Origin: Ferrimonas kyonanensis DSM 18153
Lineage (GTDB): Bacteria; Pseudomonadota; Gammaproteobacteria; Enterobacterales; Shewanellaceae
Length of the DNA: 64,000 bases
Assembly (NCBI RefSeq): GCF_000425405.1
Contig: NZ_AUDJ01000011.1
Location: forward strand, 1 to 64,000
Reading direction: 5' to 3'
This document shows positions 26,850 through 35,460 of this stretch, in pieces. Position 1 is the stretch's first letter. Every line of letters starts with the position of its first letter. A program made the position numbers and the translations under genes. A model generated the notes under the pieces. The model saw only the letters and a program-made list of their open reading frames with translations, searched no databases and was not told where the DNA came from.

Positions 26850-28037
26850 TTAATCGGCCAATTCGATGGCCACCGCGGTCGCTTCTCCGCCGCCGATGCA
26901 CAGGGACGCCACCCCCTTGCGCAGCCCCCGGGCCTTAAGGGCATGCACCAGAGTCACCAGCAATCGAGTTCCGGAGCAACCGATGGGGTGTCCCAGGGCA
27001 CAGGCACCTCCGTTGACATTGACCTTGGCGGCATCCAAATTCAGTTCCGAGATCGCCAGCATGGTCACCATGGCAAAGGCCTCATTGATCTCATACAGAT
27101 CCACCTCATCCCGCTGCCAGCCGGTTTTTTCCAGCAGCCCACTCATGGCGCCAACCGGGGCAATGGTAAACTCCTCAGGTGCCTGAGAGTGGGTATGGTG
27201 ACCGGCAATGCGCGCCAGCACCGGCAAGCCGTTAGCCCGGGCGTAACCGGCGCTGGTCAGCACCACCGCGGCGGCGCCGTCGGAGATGGAGCTGGCATTG
27301 GCGGCAGTAATGGTGCCCTGTTTGGCAAAGGCGGGACGCAGGGCGGGAATCTTGTCAGGGCGAGCATTGCCCGGCTGCTCATCCACAGTCACGGTCACGT
27401 CGCCCTTGCGGGTAGTCAGGGTCAGCGGAGTGATCTCAGCCTCAAAGGCTCCGGCTTCGATGGCGGTGTTGGCCCGGCGCAGACTTTCCAACGCGTAGGC
27501 ATCCATCTGCTCCCGGGTTAGCCCGTAGTCATTGGCCGTGGTCTGGGCAAACACCCCCATGGCCTTGCCGGTATAGGCGTCCTCCAGGCCATCGAGAAAC
27601 ATATGGTCCATCACCTGACCATGGCCCATGCGCATGCCGCCGCGGGCTTTTTCCAGCAGATAGGGCGCACGGGTCATGCTTTCCATGCCGCCGGCCACCA
27701 CCACCTCGGCACTGCCGGCCTTAATCAGATCATGGCCAAGCATCACGGTTTTCATGCCGGAACCACACACCTTGTTGACCGTCGTGGCACCGGTAGATTG
27801 CGGCAGACCGGCTTTCAGGCTGGCCTGACGGGCCGGGGCCTGCCCCAGGCCCGCGGGCAACACACACCCCATCAGCACCTCATCCACCTGCTCGGCAGCC
27901 AGCCCGGCCTGCTTGACGACCGCAGCAATGGCAGCGGCACCCAGCTCCGGCGCCGCGACGCCACTCAGGCCCCCCTGAAAACCACCCATGGCGGTGCGAC
28001 TGGCGGCCGCTATCACAATCTCGTGATCCTTGATCAT
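26850..28037 (-). CDS. thiolase (acetyl-CoA/2-methylacetoacetyl-CoA acyltransferase)
   Basis: The 395-residue thiolase is the first gene of the valine/isoleucine operon. The acyl-enzyme cysteine is in NKVCGSGMKTVMLG near residue 88, the histidine in GGACALGHPIGCSGTR near 350, and the proton-shuttle cysteine in ASLCIGGGEA near 380. In this context it should cleave 2-methylacetoacetyl-CoA to propionyl-CoA and acetyl-CoA, and could also handle acetoacetyl-CoA made by AacS. The start is ATG 28037, with aggag six bases before it, rather than TTG 28043. The promoter region contains a probable LiuR operator. Confidence 0.92.
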   Translation of the reverse strand: MIKDHEIVIAAASRTAMGGFQGGLSGVAAPELGAAAIAAVVKQAGLAAEQVDEVLMGCVLPAGLGQAPARQASLKAGLPQSTGATTVNKVCGSGMKTVMLGHDLIKAGSAEVVVAGGMESMTRAPYLLEKARGGMRMGHGQVMDHMFLDGLEDAYTGKAMGVFAQTTANDYGLTREQMDAYALESLRRANTAIEAGAFEAEITPLTLTTRKGDVTVTVDEQPGNARPDKIPALRPAFAKQGTITAANASSISDGAAAVVLTSAGYARANGLPVLARIAGHHTHSQAPEEFTIAPVGAMSGLLEKTGWQRDEVDLYEINEAFAMVTMLAISELNLDAAKVNVNGGACALGHPIGCSGTRLLVTLVHALKARGLRKGVASLCIGGGEATAVAIELAD

Positions 28038-28085
28038 TTCCAACTCCTTGTATTCCGATTAGGGCTAGGTTACTTGATATCTGAC

Positions 28086-28103
28086 GTTTACGGCAACGTA
28101 AAC
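28086..28103 (-). promoter_or_regulatory. probable LiuR operator of the valine/isoleucine operon
   Basis: GTTTACG-N4-CGTAAAC is an almost perfect 18-base palindrome with half-sites TTTAC and GTAAA six bases apart. The same architecture occurs at 53024-53041 before liuR. On the minus strand TTTACG could act as -35 with TATCAA 17 bases further as -10. MerR-family LiuR sites of this form are known from comparative studies in gammaproteobacteria; assignment here is inference. Confidence 0.72.
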
Positions 28104-28202
28104 TTTGGTTTAATAACGCCGAAAGTTTCACCACGCTGTAAGCCCACGCTGACGCAATCTCCACTATTCTTTATTCACCAGTTACAAACAGATGGGATTT
28201 CA

Positions 28203-29702
28203 ATGGATAACGGACAGATGATGATCAGTTGGTTCAGCCGCCTGCTCGAATTGAGTGCGGCCCTGCTGATCTTCCTGCTGGGGCTGGGATTGCTGGTGGT
28301 GATCTACCTGTACATCAAGGACGTCACCCAGACCCAACAGGCGATTCGCCGCAACTACCCGGTGATCGGCCGGTTCCGTTACTGGTTCGAGCACATGGGC
28401 GAGTTCTTTCGCCAGTATTTCTTTGCCCTGGACCGGGATGAAATGCCGTTTAACCGGGCTCAACGAAGCTGGGTCTACCGGGCCGCCAAGAACGTTGACA
28501 GCACCATCGCCTTTGGCTCCACCCGCCCGTTAAATCAACCCGGCGACATCATCTTCCTCAACTGTCTGTTTCCGACTCTGAAAGAGGATGCGGTACCGCC
28601 CACCCCGGTTACCATCGGCGAAGGGGTGGCCCGCATTCCCTATACCACCAGCAGCTTTTTCAACGTCTCTGGTATGAGCTTCGGTGCCCTGAGTGTGCCG
28701 GCGGTACGGGCGCTGTCCATCGGCGCCAGGGAGGCCGGTATCTGGATGAATACCGGTGAGGGCGGGCTGTCTCCCTACCACCTGGAGGGCGGCTGCGACG
28801 TGGTCTTTCAGATAGGCACCGCCAAATACGGCGTCCGTGACGCCGACGGCAACCTCAGTGATGACAAGTTACGGGAGGTGGCCCGCCATGAGCAGGTGCG
28901 TATGTTTGAGATCAAGATGAGCCAGGGCGCCAAACCGGGCAAAGGGGGAATTTTACCCGCCGGCAAGGTCACCGCCGAGATCGCCAAAATCCGTGGCATT
29001 CCAGAGGGGGAAGATTCCATCAGCCCCAATGGCCACCCGGAGATACGCAGCGTCGACGATCTGCTGACGATGATCGCTCGAGTGCGCGACGTCACCGGCA
29101 AACCCTGTGGCTTTAAATCGGTGATCGGCCACACCGCCTGGCTGGAAGATCTGATGAGCGCCATCAAAACCCGAGGGCCGGACTCGGCGCCGGATTTCAT
29201 CACCGTGGATTCCGCCGATGGCGGCACCGGTGCCGCCCCGCAGTCGCTGATGGACTTCATGGGCCTGCCGCTCAAACGCAGCCTGCCGCTGGTGGTGGAC
29301 ACCCTGGAGCGCCACGGCTTGAAATCGCGCATCAAGGTGATCGCTTCCGGCAAGTTGGTCAACCCATCCGACGTGGCCTGGGCCTTGTGTGTTGGCGCCG
29401 ATTTTATCAACTCGGCGCGGGGATTTATGTTCTCTCTGGGCTGCATTCAGGCGCTGCAATGCAACCGCAACACCTGCCCCACCGGCATCACCACCCACGA
29501 CCCCAAACTGCAAAAAGGGCTGGTGGTGGAAGACAAGGCTATCCGGGTGGCCCATTACGCCACCAACCTGATGCACGAAGTCGGTGTCATCGCGCACTCC
29601 TGTGGCGTACGGGAGCCACGATTGCTGCGCCGGGATCACGCTCAGGTGATCAACGACCACGGTTTACCGGTGTCCCTGCAACAGCACGGCGACAGCCAAT
29701 AA
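28203..29702 (+). CDS. membrane-anchored FMN-binding glutamate synthase-like protein
   Basis: The 499-residue protein matches the FMN and Fe-S synthase domain of glutamate synthase (large-subunit domain 2) but lacks the amidotransferase and the C-terminal beta-helix. An N-terminal hydrophobic anchor is visible (LSAALLIFLLGLGLLVVIYL). The synthase part includes MSFGALSVPAVRALSIGARE, EGGLSPYH, KPGKGGILPAGKV and SADGGTGAAPQSLMDFMGLP. A cysteine cluster CIQALQCNRNTCPTG near residue 420 fits the 3Fe-4S site. The reaction of these stand-alone proteins is not established; an FMN-dependent redox role is inferred. ATG 28203 is chosen as the first codon before the hydrophobic anchor; the frame is open much further upstream across the opposite-strand thiolase, which is a shadow. 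It is monocistronic. Confidence 0.88.
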   Translation: MDNGQMMISWFSRLLELSAALLIFLLGLGLLVVIYLYIKDVTQTQQAIRRNYPVIGRFRYWFEHMGEFFRQYFFALDRDEMPFNRAQRSWVYRAAKNVDSTIAFGSTRPLNQPGDIIFLNCLFPTLKEDAVPPTPVTIGEGVARIPYTTSSFFNVSGMSFGALSVPAVRALSIGAREAGIWMNTGEGGLSPYHLEGGCDVVFQIGTAKYGVRDADGNLSDDKLREVARHEQVRMFEIKMSQGAKPGKGGILPAGKVTAEIAKIRGIPEGEDSISPNGHPEIRSVDDLLTMIARVRDVTGKPCGFKSVIGHTAWLEDLMSAIKTRGPDSAPDFITVDSADGGTGAAPQSLMDFMGLPLKRSLPLVVDTLERHGLKSRIKVIASGKLVNPSDVAWALCVGADFINSARGFMFSLGCIQALQCNRNTCPTGITTHDPKLQKGLVVEDKAIRVAHYATNLMHEVGVIAHSCGVREPRLLRRDHAQVINDHGLPVSLQQHGDSQ

Positions 29703-30291
29703 CGAACCAGACCAGCAGAGTGTCGATGGCCGAGATTTTTAATAGCCACATTGGTCTTTAATTTCCCAGAGAGGGTAACCACAAGAGCAAAACCAATACC
29801 AAACTCGATTTTGTTGTGCCAATCCGTATCCAGGTCAACCGCACAACTTTATCGATATAGGGAATAATCAAAAATAGTGACACTCTATTTTTGTATTAGT
29901 CCGCCACACTATAACAACGCCCGGTTTATAATCTGCCTTACGGCAATTAAACCATCACAAAAATTCTCATCTTGAGCCCAACCTTCATTGCTTTTGCCTC
30001 CATTCGTTACATCGACCACGACAATTCACCGCCAGCGCAGACTAACCGAGCCTTATTTCGCCCCCAATTCAGTGGGTCTCGCTAATTGACAGCTATTTAT
30101 CACGACAATTAACCAAGCGAGTTCGGAATAAATTAGAATTTTGCTGCGAATTATTCTGCTCACAGTGCATTTGTAAAATCTTCTACTACGCTCAATGTTG
30201 TGTCGTATTAACCGACATTTGCGCTCCGATATTGCGGAGCATGCGGATACAACTACACAGATAATAAGTTTCAAGGGATTTGGAGACGAAG
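29703..30291. other. AT-rich intergenic region upstream of TonB-dependent receptor
   Basis: These 589 bases contain no supported gene. A hairpin aaaaatag/ctattttt lies at 29870-29892 with a seven-base loop, which may terminate transcription from the glutamate synthase-like gene. The remainder must contain the promoter of the receptor; no Fur-type operator was recognised. Confidence 0.5.
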
Positions 30292-33108
30292 ATGAAAAAC
30301 AGTTTACTGTCCACCACGATCCGTTTTTCCATGATCGCTGGTGCCACCACCGCCGCCCTCGCGGTACCCGTTGTTTACGCCGAAGAGGAAGTCGAACGCA
30401 TTGAGGTCACCGGTTCGCGAATTAAGCGAACCGATGTCGAGACCCCGGTACCGGTCACCGTCATCAGCCGCTCAGACATGGACGCCATCGGCGCCCTCAA
30501 TGTGGCCGATGTCCTTAACTCCTCACCGGTGGCCATCGCCGGCAGCGACCAGTCCAACTCATCGTTCTCAACCACCACCGTCGGCCTGGCGACCACCGAA
30601 CTACGAAACCTGGGAGCGGAACGAACCCTGGTGCTGGTCAACGGCCGTCGCTTTGTCTCGGGTGTGGATCCGTCCACCGGTTATGCGGTGGATCTGAACT
30701 CGATCCCCACCTCCATCATCGAGCGGATTGAGATTCTCAAGAGCGCCTCGTCCGCCATCTACGGCTCCGACGCCGTCGCCGGGGTGGTCAATATCATTAC
30801 CCGCAGCGAAATTGAAGGGGTAGAGGTCAACGCCCAGTACGGCACCTCAGACGAGAGTGACCGCGATACGGTGGAGCTGAACATCACCGCCGGTGGCAGT
30901 TGGAGCTCGGGTAACGCCTACGTCACCATGGGCTGGGACGACGACGAGGGCCTTAAGGCCAGCGATCGCGGCTTCTCCGCCCAGGATACCGCCATCTATC
31001 TGGATGAAAACGGCAACGAATTTGCCGATGTGCTGTTCTCCTCGTTCCCACCCCAGGGACGGATCACCATTCCCGATGTCGGCAGCTTCAATGCCGATGG
31101 CACCCCCTTCACCGCCGACAGTCGCTTCAACCGGGCCGACTACCGTCAGTTGGTGACTCCCATTGAGCGCCGTTACGCCGCCGCCGGATTGAATCAGGAG
31201 ATCAACGACGACGTACGCTTCTTTGCCGAACTGAACTACAACGGCAGCGAAACCAACGACTCCACCATTGAGCCGACGCCGCTGGATGTGGTCAACGACA
31301 TCTGGCTGCAAGACCGTAACGGCACCGGCGGCATGGACGTTAACTCGCCGCTGATCCCAGAGCTGATGCGTCAGGAACTGATCAACGCCGGCATCACCAA
31401 CCTCAACGAAGTGGCCTTTGTGCGCCGACTGGTTGAATTCGGCGCTCGCTCCACCGACGTCGAACGAGACACCATTCGCATGGCCACCGGCTTCGACTGG
31501 ACCATCAATGACGACTGGGAAGCCGAGTTCTACTACACCTGGGGTAAAACCGACCAATGGCAGGACAACGGCGGTCAGATCAACATCGAACGGGCCGCTC
31601 TGGCACTGGATGTGATCGATGACGGCAGCGGCAACCTGGTGTGTCGCGATGAAACCGCCCGCCTGCAAGGCTGTGTGCCGCTGGACCTGTTCGGTGCCGG
31701 CACCGTCACCCCGGGCGCGGTGGATTACGTCCGCTCCCCGGCTAAAGCCACCGGCGAAGTCACCCAGGAGGTGTTCGGTGCCAGTGTCGCCGGTGAGATG
31801 CCACTGGAACTGCCCGGCGGCCGCATCGGTGCGGTGCTGGGGTATGAATACCGCGATGAGTCCGGTAACTATCAGCCCGGGGATCTGGCCCAAACCGGCT
31901 CCTCCAGTACCAACCTGTCTGAACCCACCGACGGCAGCTTCCACACCAACGACATCTTTGGTGAGCTGCAACTGCCGATTCTCGATGAGTTGATTCTGAA
32001 TCTGGCGGCCCGTTACTCGGATCACTCCATTGTCGGCGGCCAGACCACCTGGAACGCCGGGGTGGAATACTCACCCATCGAATCACTGAAGCTGAGGGCG
32101 TCTGCGGCCACGGCGGTACGAACTCCTAACATCGCCGACCTGTTCGGCGGCCGCGGCCAGACCTTTGCCAGCGTCAGTGACCCCTGCTCCGGCCTGATTT
32201 CGGAAGGCACCTCCGGCAACATTCTCGACAACTGTCTGTCCATCGACGCCATCGCCCAGCGAGTGGCCGATGACGGCGACTTCGTGCTGACCCAGACCGA
32301 GGCTCAGGGTACCGGCGGTTTCGTCGGCGGCAACCCGGACGTGCAGGAGGAAACCGCCGAAACCTTCAGCCTGGGTTTCATCTGGCAGGCCATGGACAAC
32401 CTGTCGTTCACCGTCGATTACTACGACATCTCCATCGATGATGCCATCACCACCACCACCCGAACCACGGTACTGCGCCGCTGTTTTGAGCAGGACCCGT
32501 CTCAGTTTGAAGAGACCTGTGGTGGCAACGCCATCCGTAACGCCGATGGCGCCCTGATTGAGGTCAACTCCGGTACCGCCAACGAAAACCAGATCGACAC
32601 CTCCGGTTTCGATTTTGAACTGAGCTACAACCAGGAGATGTTTGGCGGCGACTTCAGGGCGGCGCTGATCTACAACTACATTCGAGAGTATGTGGAAACC
32701 GGCATCGAGAGTGGCGACAGCATCGATCTGGCTGGAGAAGTACTGAAGCCGGAAAACCGGGCGGTGGCCAACCTCAGCTACGGCTACGACGATTTCGACG
32801 TCAGCTGGCGTATCCGCTTCTGGGATGAGGTGGTGGACTCTGTGGAAGGGGCCAACTTCAACTTCACCGATTTCCAGCCACTGGATGAGTTCAACAACGT
32901 CGGCACCTACGTGATCCACGATCTGAACTTCGGTTACGCCGTCACCGACAGCGTTCAGACCAACCTGGGTATTCGTAACCTGTTCGATAAAGAGCCGCCA
33001 CTGCTGCCTCAGGGTACGGTGCACGGCGGAACCGGTATCAATACCGCATCGGAAGCCTATGACGTCACCGGGCGTTACTTCTACGTTGGCCTTAACATGA
33101 GCTTCTAA
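30292..33108 (+). CDS. TonB-dependent outer-membrane receptor
   Basis: The 938-residue receptor would import a substrate across the outer membrane with energy from TonB-ExbBD. A signal peptide ends near VVYA (residue 30), followed by a probable TonB box region EEEVERIEVTGSRIKR. The plug domain spans about 40-170, with LNVADVLNSSPV, RTLVLVNGRRFVSGVDP and SSAIYGSDAVAGVVNIIT. The barrel ends with the expected aromatic residue (YFYVGLNMSF). The GSRIKRTD type of N-terminus is common in Alteromonadales receptors for carbohydrates or peptides, and no siderophore link is visible. ATG 30292 follows ggag at six bases. A strong terminator follows, separating it from the cytochrome cluster. Confidence 0.93.
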   Translation: MKNSLLSTTIRFSMIAGATTAALAVPVVYAEEEVERIEVTGSRIKRTDVETPVPVTVISRSDMDAIGALNVADVLNSSPVAIAGSDQSNSSFSTTTVGLATTELRNLGAERTLVLVNGRRFVSGVDPSTGYAVDLNSIPTSIIERIEILKSASSAIYGSDAVAGVVNIITRSEIEGVEVNAQYGTSDESDRDTVELNITAGGSWSSGNAYVTMGWDDDEGLKASDRGFSAQDTAIYLDENGNEFADVLFSSFPPQGRITIPDVGSFNADGTPFTADSRFNRADYRQLVTPIERRYAAAGLNQEINDDVRFFAELNYNGSETNDSTIEPTPLDVVNDIWLQDRNGTGGMDVNSPLIPELMRQELINAGITNLNEVAFVRRLVEFGARSTDVERDTIRMATGFDWTINDDWEAEFYYTWGKTDQWQDNGGQINIERAALALDVIDDGSGNLVCRDETARLQGCVPLDLFGAGTVTPGAVDYVRSPAKATGEVTQEVFGASVAGEMPLELPGGRIGAVLGYEYRDESGNYQPGDLAQTGSSSTNLSEPTDGSFHTNDIFGELQLPILDELILNLAARYSDHSIVGGQTTWNAGVEYSPIESLKLRASAATAVRTPNIADLFGGRGQTFASVSDPCSGLISEGTSGNILDNCLSIDAIAQRVADDGDFVLTQTEAQGTGGFVGGNPDVQEETAETFSLGFIWQAMDNLSFTVDYYDISIDDAITTTTRTTVLRRCFEQDPSQFEETCGGNAIRNADGALIEVNSGTANENQIDTSGFDFELSYNQEMFGGDFRAALIYNYIREYVETGIESGDSIDLAGEVLKPENRAVANLSYGYDDFDVSWRIRFWDEVVDSVEGANFNFTDFQPLDEFNNVGTYVIHDLNFGYAVTDSVQTNLGIRNLFDKEPPLLPQGTVHGGTGINTASEAYDVTGRYFYVGLNMSF

Positions 33109-33453
33109 GGCCAGCGACGCTCTCCCTAGACGGCCCCCTCCTGGCACTTTACCGAGGGGGCCTTTTTCATTGTCGGCCGCCGACTTGGGGTGGACCCAAC
33201 CCGGTTCCTGAACCGCAGCTGTCTTGTTCACAATTTCGTAACCCACTTTGAGTCGTTAACCCCATCCGCCAACCCGGTTCTGCCGCCCTGTGCCCCCACC
33301 GGCGTGATCCTGCTCACCCTTTACTCAGTTTCGAGAATCAAGACTTACCCCCTGCCGGTTTTTCTTATACCCCCCACGGTTTTATGCGTTCTGAACAATT
33401 AGATTTTTCTAATACAGTTGTAACTAAAGAAACAACATTGCTCAGAGGTATCT
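33109..33453. other. intergenic region between receptor and cytochrome cluster
   Basis: After the receptor terminator the region holds no supported gene. The last 80 bases before the monoheme cytochrome become AT-rich and presumably contain its promoter; no FNR or CRP site was recognised with confidence. Confidence 0.45.
33132..33167 (+). terminator. terminator of the TonB-dependent receptor gene
   Basis: ggccccctc (33132-33140) pairs with gagggggcc (33154-33162), followed by five T. Strong intrinsic terminator. Confidence 0.92.
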
Positions 33454-33780
33454 ATGAAACACCGTTCATTTCAAGCTCTTACCGCAGTTCTACTGCTGAC
33501 CGTTTCCGCCGGGCTGGCCGCCGCCGACGGGGGGAATCCCAAAAAAGGCAAGCACCTCTATAAGAAACACTGCAAGGCGTGCCACAGCCAGAGCAGCGAA
33601 GGCATGGAGTTAACGCCCATGTCCAAGACCATGTCCCAATGGGACCGTTTCTTTGACCGCAATAAACACAAAGCCAAGCCCGAAGCCTTCGAAGGGCTGT
33701 CCGAACAGGCTCTGAAAGACATTCAGCAATTCCTGTATGACCACGCCGCCGACTCCGATCAACCGGCGACCTGTGGCTAA
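33454..33780 (+). CDS. periplasmic monoheme cytochrome c
   Basis: The 108-residue protein has a signal peptide (MKHRSFQALTAVLLLTVSAGLAAA in two pieces: MKHRSFQALTAVLL and TVSAGLAAA) and one heme-attachment site, CKACH, near residue 40. A distal methionine is available in GMELTPMSKTM. It should carry electrons in the periplasm. The next two genes on the same strand encode an outer-membrane barrel and an octaheme cytochrome with gaps of 37 and 65 bases, so the three form a probable operon. As I recall, Shewanella has a monoheme cytochrome beside the octaheme tetrathionate reductase gene in the same way. The natural partner is therefore the octaheme protein. Confidence 0.92.
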   Translation: MKHRSFQALTAVLLLTVSAGLAAADGGNPKKGKHLYKKHCKACHSQSSEGMELTPMSKTMSQWDRFFDRNKHKAKPEAFEGLSEQALKDIQQFLYDHAADSDQPATCG

Positions 33781-33817
33781 CCAATAAAAACAAAACCCTG
33801 TGTTAAGGAAGATGATG

Positions 33818-35395
33818 ATGAAACCCACACTCGTAGCACTGCTTGTCAGCCAAGCACTTATCCTTCCCCAGGCCCTGGCCTCGGACAGCACCGATCAGAG
33901 CATCGAGCAACTCAAACGCCAACTTCAAGAGGTGACCGAGGAGCTGGAATACCTGTCGGACCGCCTCGACAAACCGGAGTCGCACGCCGCCACCGACCGT
34001 ATCCTGTTTACCGGTGACTTCCGTACCAAGGCCCACACCCTGCACTATCAGGACGTGGTCTGGAGTCCGGGAATGACCATCCAAACCCCGCAAGGGCAGA
34101 TGATGCGGTCCATGTTCGATCAGGGACAGGGCTACACCCCAAGCCCTAAAGACATCGACAACGACGTCTACTACACCACGCGTCTGCGCCTGAATATGAA
34201 AGCCAAGGTGTTCGACAACGTTAACTTTGCCGGCCGCCTGACCATGTTCAAGAACTGGGGCGACTCCACCGGTGTCAACGTGTTCGATTCCTGGAACTCC
34301 TTTACCATGGATGGCACCAGCAGCGGTCACCCCAATGGCGATTACGTCCGGGTGGAGCGAGCCTATTTTGACTGGAAAAACATCAACGACAGCCAGTTCT
34401 ACCTGTCTGTTGGCCGCCGCCCGTCCACCTATGGCTACCCCACCAACTTCCGCGAAAACGAACTGCGTGGCGGCACGCCTTCCGGCCACCTGGTGAACTT
34501 CAATTTCGACGGTGCCACCCTGGGTTACCACACCGAACACCTGACCGGCATCGAAGGTCAGGTCGTGCGCTTCTGCTACGGTCAGGGCTATGAGTCCCAG
34601 TGGGGCAACGGCGAACTGTTTGGCAACACCTCGGTGGACGATGTTCACCTGGGTGGCTTTAACATCGACCTCCTTAACGACGGCACCAACTTCCTGCAGA
34701 TGATCCTGTTTGGTGCCAAGGATGTGGCCGATGGCTTCAAGGGCACCATGGCGATGCCCGACGAGATGCTGGGCCTGTTCCAGCAACAGGGCATGGGCAA
34801 CATCACACCGGTATTGCGCTATCAGCCCAGCACCAACATCGGTGACATCTACCTGGGCGGCCTGACCTTCGTCCGCGACGAAGACAACGGCATTAAGTGG
34901 TTCACCTCCCTGGGCTGGACCCGCACCGACCCCAACGGCAACTTCGGTATGTTCGGCGGCATGAACAGCGACCCGCTGTACCAGATGACCAGCCCGACCG
35001 AGGCCACCCCCGTCGGCGTTACCGACGCCGAAGCCCACGACGGCTACTCCCTGTACGCCGGCGTGCAGATCCCGGTGGGCAGCGGCAAATTTGGCCTGGA
35101 GTACAACTACGGCTCCAAGTACTGGACCCCCTTCACCCAGGCTCAGGATGATCCCATCGGCAGCAAGCTGGCCACCCGGGGTCACGCCTACGAGGGTTAC
35201 TACATCTACGACGTCAATCCGAAGATGTTCATCAAACTGGCGGCGCTGTATTACGACTATGACTACAGCGGTTCCGGCTCACCGGTCGGGGCGCCGCAGA
35301 ACATCGACAGCATTCTCAATGGCACCGCCTTCAGCATGCTGCCGGTGGTGGACACCGCCTACGACGTCAACGCCTCCATCACCGTCAAGTTCTAA
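33818..35395 (+). CDS. DUF3373-type outer-membrane barrel protein
   Basis: The 525-residue product has a signal peptide (MKPTLVALLVSQALILPQALA) and then a coiled-coil-like stretch (TDQSIEQLKRQLQEVTEELE) of the sort found in porins and in DUF3373 proteins. The rest consists of alternating strands: YYTTRLRLNMKAKVFDNVNF, RVERAYFDWKN, YLSVGRRPSTYGYPTNFREN, GLEYNYGSKYWTPFT, ending VNASITVKF with a terminal phenylalanine. It probably forms a pore or scaffold in the outer membrane for the neighbouring cytochromes. The start is one of three adjacent ATG codons at 33812-33818; 33818 is favoured by spacing to aagga. Assignment to DUF3373 is from memory of the family pattern. Confidence 0.78.
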   Translation: MKPTLVALLVSQALILPQALASDSTDQSIEQLKRQLQEVTEELEYLSDRLDKPESHAATDRILFTGDFRTKAHTLHYQDVVWSPGMTIQTPQGQMMRSMFDQGQGYTPSPKDIDNDVYYTTRLRLNMKAKVFDNVNFAGRLTMFKNWGDSTGVNVFDSWNSFTMDGTSSGHPNGDYVRVERAYFDWKNINDSQFYLSVGRRPSTYGYPTNFRENELRGGTPSGHLVNFNFDGATLGYHTEHLTGIEGQVVRFCYGQGYESQWGNGELFGNTSVDDVHLGGFNIDLLNDGTNFLQMILFGAKDVADGFKGTMAMPDEMLGLFQQQGMGNITPVLRYQPSTNIGDIYLGGLTFVRDEDNGIKWFTSLGWTRTDPNGNFGMFGGMNSDPLYQMTSPTEATPVGVTDAEAHDGYSLYAGVQIPVGSGKFGLEYNYGSKYWTPFTQAQDDPIGSKLATRGHAYEGYYIYDVNPKMFIKLAALYYDYDYSGSGSPVGAPQNIDSILNGTAFSMLPVVDTAYDVNASITVKF

Positions 35396-35460
35396 GTTTC
35401 ATCATCTCGGCGGCCCAACCTCAGCACCAGAGGGGGCGGCCGCCTCTGCAGGGAAAAGAT

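Noticed and set aside
27603-28202. Upstream extension of the glutamate synthase-like frame by 200 codons
   Set aside because: It lies opposite the thiolase gene and over its promoter; the hydrophobic anchor right after ATG 28203 marks the real start.
29703-30291. Fur box before the TonB-dependent receptor
   Set aside because: No stretch resembles the GATAATGATAATCATTATC consensus well enough, and receptor features do not point to siderophores.
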